The notes beneath the pieces were generated by a model. The model was not told the origin of the DNA, made no database searches, and saw nothing but the letters and a program-made list of their open reading frames with translations. Source: Gossypium raimondii (Eukaryota; Streptophyta; Magnoliopsida; Malvales; Malvaceae). Taken from it: DNA of 64,000 nt. Shown one piece after another: positions 21,573 to 32,891 of the stretch. The DNA is taken from contig NC_068570.1 of NCBI RefSeq assembly GCF_025698545.1, forward strand, positions 53,773,924 to 53,837,923, read 5' to 3'. How positions within the stretch are numbered: position 1 is the stretch's first letter; every line of letters starts with the position of its first letter. Position numbers and translations under genes: made by a program.

Positions 21573-22370
21573 TGTAGAAGCCCAATTTCACCCTGGCCCA
21601 TTACAAACAAATAAAATACATACACCCAAACCTCAACCCACCTAAACACTAACCCAACACCCATGACCCAAACATCAGCCCAAATAAATTAAAACCCTAA
21701 TGGCCTAACAAGCCCAAAACCTAAACCATTTTTAGCCAAAAAACAAAAAAGAAATAAACAAAAAAAAACCTAGCCGCTCTCCCTAGCCTAGCGCCGCAAC
21801 CACCCTTAGTCTTCTGCTCACCTGCTCTGCCAGCAACCACCGCCAACTGCCACTGTCATCTCCATCCACGTGCGTTGGTCCCTGCAAACAAATCAAGGCA
21901 GACATGACAAGCATAGGAAATAGACTAGAAATCTCATGTGAATCGGCTATAAAGCCAAGAATATGTATTGTAAAAAGGCTCTCTCTTCTTCACGATTTCA
22001 AGAAATAAAAAGTAAAAAAAAAAAACAGATTCAAGGACTCTTTGTTTTCGATATAAGATCTAATTCCTTTTTTTTATTTTTATTTTTTTTCCTTCCTTTT
22101 GAAACTGTTTATATACATACATATATTTCTTTAGTTTTCTCTTTTAACTATTATACATATACATTGAAAAAGATTTTTTTTTTAAAAACGCACCTTTTCA
22201 ATTTCTCGGCCACTGCGGACGGCGGCGCCGTCGCCGGTGATCGGCGGCCGGCGCGGCGGTGGTCGCCTGGATCTCTGACCGGCATCTAGAAAGGGGAGAG
22301 AGGGCTTGAGAGAATTTTAGGTTTTTTTTTAAGAAAAGGCAGAAAATGAAATTTTTAAGAAAAAAATTTG

Positions 22371-22439
22371 ATTTATATAGGCATTCAAAACGGCGCCGTT
22401 TTGAGCATGCCTCCCAGGCACCCAAAACGACACCGTTTT
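22371..22439 (-). promoter_or_regulatory. Palindrome and antisense TATA box in the solo LTR
   Basis: A 16-bp perfect palindrome AAAACGGCGCCGTTTT lies at 22,387-22,402 and a degenerate second copy (AAAACGACACCGTTTT) at 22,424-22,439. On the minus strand they are followed by CTATATAAAT (22,371-22,380). Same order as at 12,680-12,708 in the element A LTR. Confidence 0.4.
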
Positions 22440-22914
22440 GGCTTTGACCCTATCCGGCCGACCTGACCCGATGAAGGTCCGCTTGTTTTCATACCTGAGG
22501 GTCTATTTGCGATTTCAGTCTTCCACATTTTTTTTTAATTTGCTCCCTTTTGTTCGATTTTATTTTATTTCAATTTTGTCCCGAACTTTTGTTTCTTTTT
22601 CGATTTCGTCCCTAGCCCTCCAGCGTACTGGACAACGAACACGTGTCCTAATAATGGTTTTATTATTCATTTGATCCCCGACATTTGCGCGCATTTCCAT
22701 TTTAGTCTTTCTTGTTTGTTTTATTGTAGTTTTACCCTGTAATTTCATTTTGCTTCTCGATTTTGTCCTATGTTTCATTATTGTTTACTTGTCCATGTCT
22801 TTTAACTTTTTAGTTTTGTTATATATACATACATATTTTTTTATACCCGTGTACCTATATATATATTTTATACTTTATAATTTATATATATACGTCCATA
22901 TATATTTCTCTTAC

Positions 22915-22961
<47 letters not shown>

Positions 22962-23384
22962 TCTTCTTTTATCCTTTTATAGGTACATGCATACATATAC
23001 GTATATACTTATATAAGCTTTTTATTTTAATAACGTTAAAACATATATATATACATATATGTTTTCATATTTTTATAATTTTAAATATTTTCTTTATATG
23101 CGCATGAATATTTTTTATATATTTTATATAATTTTTGATCTATTTTCTTCTTTGTTATTATTTGTTTTACTTAATGTTCATTTATTTTTATTTTTTATAT
23201 GTTCATTCTTTAAAATGTTTTAGTTTTTTTTTATTTACTTGTATATACATGATCGATTTAATTTTTAATTTATTTTATTTTATTTATTTCGTTCTTTACA
23301 CATATTATTTTATGCACAATGTCATATTTGCTATTCCATTATGCATATTAATACCATACTTCAAAAAACAAAAAAATTTATAAA

Positions 23385-23690
23385 TAAGGCAATGTTTTGC
23401 GTTTGGAAATTCGAGAAAACATGCCCTAAGGTGCTGGGTGTCGATTTTTCTCGTTCAACCAAATGGCTTAATATCCTTTTAAAAATTTTAAATAAGGCAA
23501 TGTTTTGCGTTTGGAAATTCGAGAAAACATGCCCTAAGGTGCTGGGTGTCGATTTTTCTCGTTCAACCAAATGGCTTAATATCCTTCTTAAAAATTTCAA
23601 AATAAGGCAATGTTTTGCGTTTGGAAATTCGAGGGACGTGCCCTAAGGTGCTTGGTTTCGATTTCTCGTTTAACCAAATTGCCAAATATC
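23385..23690 (+). repeat. Three-copy tandem repeat in the solo LTR
   Basis: The unit beginning AATAAGGCAATGTTTTGCGT occurs three times, with spacing of 108 and 110 bp. The first two copies are nearly identical (including CATGCCCTAAGGTGCTGGG) and the third is diverged. The duplicated ORFs here come from the repeat, not from genes. Confidence 0.9.
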
Positions 23691-24179
23691 CTATTGAATT
23701 TAAATCCATGCCATTCGAGTTTTTTTTTAAGGATCGTATTTTAAATTTCTTTAAAGTTTTCAATCTTCGACACTAAGACATTAAGTAATTAACTAGGTAC
23801 CAATTTTGGGCGTATCGAGGGTGCTAATCCTTCCTCGTGCGTAACCGACTCCCGAACCCGTTTTTCTAAATTTCGTGGACCAAACTTGTTGTTTTAATAA
23901 AATCAAACCTTTTATTAAAAACAACCATTTTTCGAGGTGATCCAATCACACCTTATCAAAAAGGATTGGTGGCGACTCCCGTTTTCGTTTTCATTTTCAA
24001 AACCCAAGTCGACCCCGTCTTTCATCCAAAAAATGGTGTCAACACCCGTCATCAATGAAAAGAAAATAGACAAAGATTACCTCACGGAAGTCTGGGTTTT
24101 TATGAGTTCATTCTTGAACTAAATTTATAATGTAAAACTAGGCAAACATTTTACATTCATCACACTATTTATTTAAGAT

Positions 24180-24400
24180 TTTCCATTTAGTCCTTTTATA
24201 GTTTATAAAATTTTAAATTGTAATAGTAAAATTGTACTTTGACCCCTAAAAATGATAAAATATTGATTTAATCCTTTAAAATTATAAAATATAAACTATT
24301 AAAATGATAAAATTATATTTGTATTATCATAAAATATACAATTTAATTTCGAAAAAAAAAATTCCTAAGAAAAGATGTTTTAACCCCACTGGTGCGTGCC
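24180..24400 (-). repeat. Dispersed AT-rich repeat (same family as 61,333-61,562)
   Basis: On the minus strand it reads like the repeat at 61,333-61,562: ATAATTTTATCATTTTAATAG, then GATTAAATCAATATTTTATC and TTTTTAGGGGTCAAAG. A third worn copy is at about 28,625-28,775. Confidence 0.55.
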
Positions 24401-25555
24401 GAGGACTTTTTAATGTTTTATTAACAAATGATAAATGCTTCAGGAACTATATTTACTTTTTGCACGGCCAACTCAACTATGCTTTTCTTCTTCTTTTTTG
24501 CATTTTACCATAATGTTAAATTTCAGCTTTGGTCCTTCTAATATGTCTAAATTCGATATTTAATCTATATACTTGAATTTCTAAACTAATTTGATCCTTT
24601 TAATTTTATAATATTATAAATTGGTCAAAATAGTTAATATCGTTAACTTTCGATTACATATTATGTGATTATATATAATTTGAATACCTCAAATCTTAGA
24701 TACTAACATATGACTTCTTATTTCTTTACATTTGCATTGCCTTTTTTTTTTACATTATAAAACAATGGTCAAATTTCAATTTTGACCTTTTTTAGAAATA
24801 AAGTATGGCCATAAACTATACTGAAATTTGAGATTTAATCTATATTTTTTACATAATTTGGTCCTCTACTTTTATAATATTATTAGATAGTCTAAATAAT
24901 AAATATTGTTAACTATTTCAACTAAAATATATATATATATATATATATATATGTTTAATAACATTATTCTAATAGAAAACATATATTTAATCATGTCAAT
25001 TTTGAATATGTATTTTAAGGAAAAAATCCTAATTAGTATTTTCAATTTCTTTTTGTTAATGACTACCAAGTGAATTTTTTAATTTTAAAATTTCACACTA
25101 AAAAACTAATAAAATAATTTTAACGGACTTAAATATTTAAATTCAAAGAGTAAAGGACTATATTCCCAAAAATAAAAATAAGGAGATTAAAATCCAAATG
25201 CATGAAATCTATAGAAATTTAGAGTATATTTTAAAATCAACCCAACGTGAATCATAAATTGGAAAACAGTGCATGACAAAAATGCAACGATTTCAAGACG
25301 TTAGGTCTGAACTGAGATTAGAGTTGCAGAAAAGGTTATGTAGAAAGTCTAAATGGAAATGTTTGTCGCTTCCATTTTGAACATGAAATCCAATAAAATA
25401 AAGAAGAGTAGAATCTTTTTGAGCAGCCAATGTGATGAATGACTGTCTCCCATCTCTATCACTTTCACTTTTTCACTGAACTCTTTCAACATACATGTAT
25501 GTAGTAAGTTAAAATGCAGCTTATTATAACAACATATTTTATTTATTGTCTTTTA
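24401..25555. other. AT-rich spacer
   Basis: No gene. TTTAATC/TATAxTT phrases recur around 24,540-24,600 and 24,820-24,890, suggesting two worn copies of one repeat. A TA microsatellite is at 24,928-24,952. Confidence 0.5.
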
Positions 25556-25559
25556 TGTA

Positions 25560-26500
25560 TGATACTATTATATTTTTTTTATATCAAGTTTTAAAAACTT
25601 ATTCTTATCAATTTATTATGTTGTGATTGTTTAATCATTAATTCTCGTTAAAAATGTAACACAAATTAATGTGACCATTAATAGTATCTTTTTATTATTC
25701 TTTAAACACTAAATATTTAACCTTTTTTCCTCTATTCTTTCTTTATTTTCCTTTGTCTACTCCTTCCTTCTCATTTTCTCTCAATCAAACTCGAGTCGTT
25801 ATTGCTAACTCTACTGTCTCCGGCCTTAGATTTCCAATAAAAATCTCTAAACATGTACAAAAGCCCACAATCCCCTCTCAACTTGTTGAATTAGAAGTTG
25901 AAAACAACAAAAATGAGAGAGAATGAGAGAGGGAGGAGATCGAATATATATATATATATAAAGATGAACTCATATTTTCTTGGCTTGTCAAATTCCTAAA
26001 TATTTGAAGCTCCAATAGAAGATTTCAACGATAAAAGCATTGGTTTTAGTGGGGAGAAGCTTTTGTTGGAATCTCAGTCCAATTTAGTGACTGACAGTAA
26101 CGAAAGGGGCTAAGAATAGTTCAAAATTAGTTTTATTTTCGTAAATGTTTGGTTGGCTTCTTGGAAATCAAAACCAATGGAAGGAGAGAAAGGGAAAAGA
26201 CCAATGATTTGGTGGGTTCTGATCGAAGATTGAAGGTCGGACGGTGGCGGTTGATGGTGGTAAAGTTGGCGGTAGGTAAGGCTAATGGGAAAGAAGAAGA
26301 GAGAGAAAAAAAAGAAGAAAAAGAGCACATGAAAAGAAGAGAAAGATAAAATAAAATAAAAACAGCGTTAACGATCACATCAACTTGATATTGAGCCCTT
26401 GACGAGAGTTAACAATTGAGTAACCATAATGTAATAAATCATCATATAATAAACTTTTAAAATTTAATAATCAAAATGTAAACTTAAGCAAATGGAAGTT
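25560..26500. mobile_element. Foldback (MULE-like) element, non-autonomous
   Basis: The first about 110 bp (TTATTATGTTGTGATTG, then TTAATTCTCGTTA, ATGTGACCATTAA) recurs inverted at about 26,360-26,460 (TTAACGATCACAT, GACGAGAGTTAA, then ATGTAATAAATC). The inner part has pyrimidine-rich sequence left and purine-rich sequence right that can also pair. No transposase. Target duplication not identified. Confidence 0.5.
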
Positions 26501-27304
26501 ATCAATTTTATAACTCACCTTGAAAATTAATTATTTCATTTCAGCATTCATATATTCTATAAATTAAATTTTAATTATATGAAAAGATGTTTAAAACACA
26601 ATTCATAGAATTTCATTCTTGAACAAACTTAACTAAAGATCCCTTTAGATGAGTATTTATTTCAATGCGATTCAATGTGTTCAGCTTTTTTTTTGTCCCT
26701 TGCTATAGTATTACAGTATTTAATCTCACAACTATTACTCCTTTTACACAAATCACAAATAAACACATCATTTATCCAAAAGAACCCTACAATAAAAGAA
26801 AGAAAAGAAGTATGGCAAAATATAATCCTGAGAGAAAAGATGAGATAGAAAGAAGGTGTGAGATTCTTACAGAACAGAAAAGAAGGAATGTAATTTGAAA
26901 ATTAAACCACCTTAGTTTGGAAGTATATTAACCTCGAGCACTCAAAACCCGACACTCCATGTAAAGCAAACCTTCTTTTTCTTTCTTTTTCCCCCCTACT
27001 CCTTATCTTTGTCCCCCCCTTAATGTTGCAATATTCGAGGTTGATAGATCCAAAAACTAACATATCTTTGTCTTCTTATGTCCTTCTTTCTTTTTGGCTT
27101 TTCTTACTTAAGCTGTAAATGGAGGATAGAAGCTTCATGAACCTTATGTATTGAGCCAAATTCTGTCAATTTTTACAGCTAAATATCAGATATAATATCA
27201 CATAGCTGGTCGTTTTCAATGATTATACAAGCCCCATTGTCTTTTATAATAGAAAAAAATTACATAAACATTAATTCTCGAATTTAAATTTAAACAACAT
27301 GTTG
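26501..27304. other. Spacer without recognised gene
   Basis: A 77-codon ORF at 26,665-26,898 ends in a charged stretch (KRKKRSMAKYNPERKDEIERR) but matches no family I know. Nothing else seen. Confidence 0.4.
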
Positions 27305-27445
27305 ATTGAGTCTTAGTTCGATTGATATATGTATTATTGTCAATACAAGAGGACGTGGATTCGAGTTACTAAAGCACATTTTTCTCCTATTTATGGGTTT
27401 GAAATGGGCTAAAGGTAGTTTTAAACATTGTGTCAAAAAAAGCAG
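27305..27445 (+). repeat. SINE-like repeat
   Basis: A tRNA-like internal promoter is suggested by a B-box-like GTGGATTCGAGTT at 27,356-27,368. The copy aligns with 45,690-45,810 over about 110 bp, including TCTCCTATTTATG and the end TTTTAAACATTxTGTCAAAAA. Confidence 0.5.
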
Positions 27446-27803
27446 ATATAATCAAAACCTATAATGAGATTATTCAAAAAAAATTTAAACAACATCATTT
27501 GTCATTTAGATTTTGGGGAGAAAAATTCAAGTTGCTGGATATTAATAATTTGATTAAGGAATTAAAATGGGTATCTTATAATAAATTTTTTGTTAATAAA
27601 ATAAACATTTATGTTACGTTGGTAGGAGTATTATTTTTATATATGCTTTAATATATGGGTTAGTAATAAACTAAATCAATTGGTAATATTTAACCACTCT
27701 CGTGACTTGTTTTTAGCAAGAAAAGAAAGAAAAAATTTCGCTTATTTTAAAGATGTCTTATTTTTTTGCAAGAGTTTATACTTTGTACTAACTATTCTTT
27801 ATT

Positions 27804-29186
27804 GGGTAAATTATATACTATGACCATGTCATTGTTTTGGTCACCCAACTTTAAAAAGTTTTAATTTAGGTACTAATGTTTGTATCCGTTTCTGTTCTGG
27901 TCACCTGTTATTAAATTGATAACGGAAACAATGACGTGACCTTTTTTTCTAACTAGCATAATAATACATTCAGTCCTCAAGACTTACATATTCTATCAAT
28001 TTGATCTTAATTTTAAATAATTCAATAAATTTAAACTTTCATATTTATAAATTCTATCAAACAATCTAACCAAAGCTTTCAATTTTAAAACAGAGACTTA
28101 CAAATTCCTACTTGTTTTCGGATTGAGCAGGCGGATTTTGAAACCAAATCAAAGAATCAAACACTCAAACTCCCATCCACGCCCAACCCAATGACTCGCA
28201 TTTGGTGCTCTTCTTCATCCTCTTCCTAGCCCGTCCCTTTCATTGTTTGAAAAAAACCTATACAGAGTTTGAGCTACCGAACCAATCATCCACCGAGTAT
28301 CCCCTCCTTGTTTCATCCATTCTTTCAAACACTGTTTTTTTTTTAAAAAGGTTTTTAAGTTAATTAAACAATTTCTTTTCTACCCAACAATGCCTTCTCA
28401 CACCCCTTCCCAATTCATTTCCGTGTGCCCACCACGCACTGCTCCACCATTTCCCAATTCCCAGTTCCATTGCTAGCGTTCACCTTTTTTTTTTTTTTTT
28501 TAATTTTTTATAGCGACAAAGAAAATATGTGTATATAAATATGATAGACCTCTTTCTGGAATCAGAGCAAACTTAGACAGGGCAAACAAGGGCCTTGGCA
28601 TCTCTGAAATGAAAAAAAAATTATATGGATAAATTATACTTAGGTCCTTAAAATAAAAAAAAATTTATTAAATCCCTTCAAAAATTATAAAATCATAAAT
28701 TAATAAATGATAAAATTATATTTTCACCTCTCAAAAATATATAATTCAATGGATTCACCCCTGCTTAGAATATACTACCTAGTTTATAATTTATGATTTT
28801 GTTATTCTAATGCAAAATTGTCAACAAGTAGAAGCCACCATGGTTCTATGTAAGCCTTGTTTATAAGGCGGTGGCCATGATGATGTTGGTAATAATAATA
28901 ATTATATTAAATATTCGAGGATTAAATTGATAAAAATTTTAAAAATAAATAGTTAAATAGATCAAATTATTTAAAATTAGGATCAAATTAATAGAATATG
29001 TAAGTATTAAGGACTAAATGTATTATTATACCGGTTAGAAAAAGGCCACTTTATTATTTACCTTATGAATTTAATGGCGCGTGACCAAAATAGGAACGAA
29101 TATAAACGTTAGCATCTAAATTGAAAATTTTAAATTTAAGTGACCAAAACAAGAACACAAACGAATGACCATTTCTATAATTTAAC
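27804..29186. mobile_element. MULE-like element with about 250-bp terminal inverted repeats
   Basis: The left arm (about 27,804-28,050, starting GGGTAAATTATA) recurs inverted at about 28,915-29,186, ending TATAATTTAAC. Shared phrases are TTTTGGTCAC, the TAATACATTxAGTCCT block, CTTACATATTCTAT and AATTTGATC. Between the arms, 28,120-28,490 is GC-richer and coding-like in composition, possibly captured DNA, and a worn AT-rich repeat lies at 28,625-28,775. No transposase. No clean 9-bp target duplication found. Confidence 0.75.
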
Positions 29187-32100
29187 TTTAAATTTTAGAA
29201 TAATCTAAAGATTGTTACTGCTGTAAATATTAGTAAATAATGTATGCGGTGAACCATGACAATCAGAACAATTTCAACCTTTTGATTTTTCTAGGCCATG
29301 GATATATAAATACTACCAAATAAAAAGTCAACAATAATATTTAAAGGGTAAAAATATTAAAACTTGCTTTCTTTCTTCTTCTTTTTGAATTAATTTAAAA
29401 TTAAAAGCAGCAATTCCATAAATAAATAAAAGTAACTACATTTTCTTATAAAATTACTAATAATAACAACCATACTAAAAAATATATAAATATCTTAAAA
29501 ATATATATAATCTATTCGAGAAATTGCTATTTTTGATACAATGCCTACAACTACTCATAGTCCCTCCTCAACCTTGAAATAAAAGGATAATGCGCTTCAA
29601 CGCAGTCAAGCCTATGTCTTCCTACACTGACAACAATGCCAATACCGATCGAATTAAAACTCAATCCACATACATTTATTTTATTTTAAAATGATATATT
29701 TAAAATGATTTACATGGCTACTTTCAATTTATTTTTAGCATATATGCTCACCTTAAAATGGATTCGAGAAAGTATAAAATAATTTGTAAATATATAATCT
29801 AAACTAGTTTTAAAATTAAATATTTGAAATTTCAAACTTAAAATATTTTAAAACTAAAAAAACAAATAATCACGTGTCGAACAACAAAATTCGATATTTT
29901 TGAGCATCGACAAATCAATTTAAAAAATATGAGTGTAATAGTTTTAAACATAGATATACTTTTATAGAATTAATTATCTTTTTAAGAAAATTTTTATTAA
30001 TAGGTTTGTTAATTATTGTCAACTTTATTTATTTATTGAATTTTTACTTTTAGTTTTAAATTAGTTGAAATATTTACTTACAAATTAAAAAAATCTAGAA
30101 AGTAAGATGTGATGATCTTTATATCCTTTATGTGATGATCTTTATATCCTTCCCTAATGTATGAGACTAAATCATATGCGTATGAAAAGTGTTATGAAAA
30201 ACTGTGAATATTAAAAATATAAATAATTAAATTGAATTAAAGGAAAAGGAGGAAGGATTAGGAGTGTGAATATATTAAGAGAGCGTCATTAAATAAAGAT
30301 GGAATTGTAAAGATTGATGAAGGCCAAAATAATATTTTCTTAAATGATAATTATGATAAAAATATCATAATTATTGGTGAAATTAGATTTCTTGAATTAT
30401 TTTGAAAATTGAAAATGAATAGTAGTCATTAGATGAAAATGATGATGTTTATATTCTTAAATAGATAGATTAAAACAAAGTGGAAGATGGAATGAGTAAA
30501 CCGATGGATATAATGCATAGAATGATAAATGACCAATTGAATCATTTGAGATATAAATCTCAACAAATTCAATTAATGGCTCTAATCAACCCTCCAAGAA
30601 ATAATCCTTGGCAAATTGAAGGGTGGAGAATGAATCCCACGACTCCTTGAAGAAAATTGACAAGAAAACTATTTCTAAAAATCATAAGAAAGAAATCTTA
30701 CACAAATAAACAAACTCCTAAAGTTGGAAACTTTATTAAAGAAAACAATTGTCTACTTAATGAACAATTAAGAAGCCTTTATATAGGCTAGCTAAGTACT
30801 TCCAAATAAAACTCTAAAGTATACGGAAACTCTAATTAATCTAAACAATAAGTAGTTTTAAACTAAACTTTCTTGTTTGACTAAGAAACAAAAACTCCTA
30901 TACAACTTAAAATACTTAAACAATATCCAAAATTCGAATAAATAAATAATAAAATGTAATCAATACAATATCGGACTCATGTATAATAAAAATTAAGCCT
31001 AAAAACCAAACCCAATATAATTTAAACTCGAATTAAAAGCCCGAAACTCATAATTCCCGTCATAATCTCGTCCAGAAATTCAGTTCATGTAGTCTTCACT
31101 AAAACTGTCATAACTTGAGCTCCCGAACTTGAAATAGAGTGATTTAAAGTGTGTTTTAAAGATAAGTGATATATCTTCAAACTCTATGCAGACATCTAAG
31201 CCCATAAATGTTTGGATTTCATCCAAAAATTCATCGCAAGTTGACTAATCTTTTCAGTTTGAAAATTTGCAGATTGATTGAATTGACTTTAATAAATTTC
31301 ACCCATTCCATGCATGTATCATTCCTCGTTTCCTCGAAAAGATTCATCCTCAGATATTGCCTTTGATCAAATCTTGGTTTGATTTGCTTGGCCTTTGACC
31401 TTGTTGTTGGACCTTAAGGTAGTGTAAGCTCATCACATCTATGGGTCTAAAATTGGGCCTTAAGACTCGCTTCAATAACTATAATACATTACAATTCAAG
31501 TTGAAGTTCCCTTTGTTCCATAATTCTGCATGCAATGTATATTTTCGACACACAATACAAAATTCGACTCACACCACCTAACCTTAACAACAATGATAGA
31601 AGGTAATATTCGTCAATCAACAATCTCAAACTTACCCCTCTCCCATGTAACACTAATACCCCCTTACTTGCCTAGAGAATGAGAGAAAATGAAATCAAAA
31701 ATCATATTTAAGTAATACCTTGTTCACCTCCTCTAGCTTAGATTCTTGAAATAGTAATTCAGAATTTGTTTCTTCAAAACCCGCACTTTCAACGCTTTTC
31801 CATCCCCTCCCATATTCCAAGATAGGATACACATGATTAATATCTTCAATTTTCAATTTCATTAGTGGGAAGAAATTATTCTAGCCATGGGATCCCACTA
31901 ACATTTTCCATGAAAGCTTATTAACCATTGATTTATTGGTAAATTAATTAAGTTAAGAAATAACATGAGAATAATGGAAAGAAAGAGAGAATGTTTCATT
32001 TTATCATCCTCCATTGTTTATAAAGAAAGAAAGAATAGATATAAGTCTTTAAGCTTTTCTTTCATGTAATGTGCTAATCAACAAAGAAGTAAGAAATTTT

Positions 32101-32229
32101 TCATTGAATTTTTGTTAAATTATAAGCTTAGGATGATGAATAATGAAAACCTATGTGATAGATCATAAAATTATTAAGGTTTTGGTAGCTAACCATTGTT
32201 GATTTCATGAAATTTTAGAGAGACGATAG
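29187..32229. other. Gene-free spacer with probable retroelement remnants
   Basis: No gene recognised. 30,110-30,150 contains a short direct duplication (GTGATGATCTTTATATCCTT twice). 30,590-31,470 (AATCAACCCTCCAAGAAATAATCC to GGGTCTAAAATTGGGCCTTAAG) has the look of LTR/leader sequence, but I found no ends. The rest is plain AT-rich DNA. Confidence 0.4.
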
Positions 32230-32891
32230 TGTTGGATATAGTGCCCTAAGTGTAGTATATTCATTTTGCATACTTGTATTTTTCGAGCAAATTGGTTTGA
32301 TAAAAATATTCATTAATTACATTAATATTCTTTGTACATTATCCTCAATGTTTTTAAACGCAAAGCAAAATGGAAGCAAATATTGGCTTACTAGTTATTT
32401 AAGGTTTAACTAATGCTAAGCAGTATTACATGGTTGGATCACAATATGGAAAGACAACTTGTATTAATAAATAAACCTAAGCATGTCCTTAGTTTAATCA
32501 GAAATGAGGACACTAATTGAAAGACTAATATGTTGTCTATCAAGTCCAATTAAGGAGATGTTTTGTCTTAAGCATCAAAGCAGATGACTCCCAGAAGATA
32601 GAGACATAGATGTGATTGACTGGACTAGCAGTGCATCGATAAAACCCAAGTAGAATAGATCCTACATCCATTTGTAGATTTATTCACTTGTGATGTTCAC
32701 GGTGTGGCTTACCTTAATATTGAGTAGATGATGAACTATGTATGTGTAACCTGTATACTTTCATGTAAGTAAAGGCCTGAGTTCAAATAGATAAGGAACC
32801 GAAGGTTGGTGGATTAGGTATACAACTTCTGTAGTATGTAGCACCATTCACGATAGTATAATTCATAGCCCAACTAATGGGTAAATGATAT
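32230..32891 (+). repeat. LTR-like fragment
   Basis: Starts TGTTGGATATAGTGCCCTAA, a start I recall from cotton LTR elements, and runs without ORF until the CACTA element at 32,892, which may have inserted into it. No matching second LTR in the window. Confidence 0.45.

Larger units (their letters stand above)
21573..24044 (+). repeat. Solo LTR of the element A family, with 5-bp target duplication
   Basis: It begins TGTAGAAGCC and ends GGTGTCAACA (2,472 bp). The five bases on each side are identical: CCCGT at 21,568-21,572 and at 24,045-24,049. No internal retrotransposon sequence adjoins either end, so this is a solo LTR left by recombination between two LTRs. Its last about 300 bp matches the element A LTR (11003-11290) in reverse. 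It contains a three-copy tandem repeat (23,385-23,690), a TA microsatellite (22,917-22,957) and a GC-rich block at 22,205-22,290. The ORFs inside are not genes. Confidence 0.93.

Noticed and set aside
23341..23646. 101-aa ORF with internal repeats
   Set aside because: Product of the LTR tandem repeat; the strand opposite has an equally long ORF.
23800..23862. tRNA gene (contains tRNA-like words such as CGTAACCGACTCCCGAACCC)
   Set aside because: No cloverleaf can be formed; the block is shared LTR sequence.
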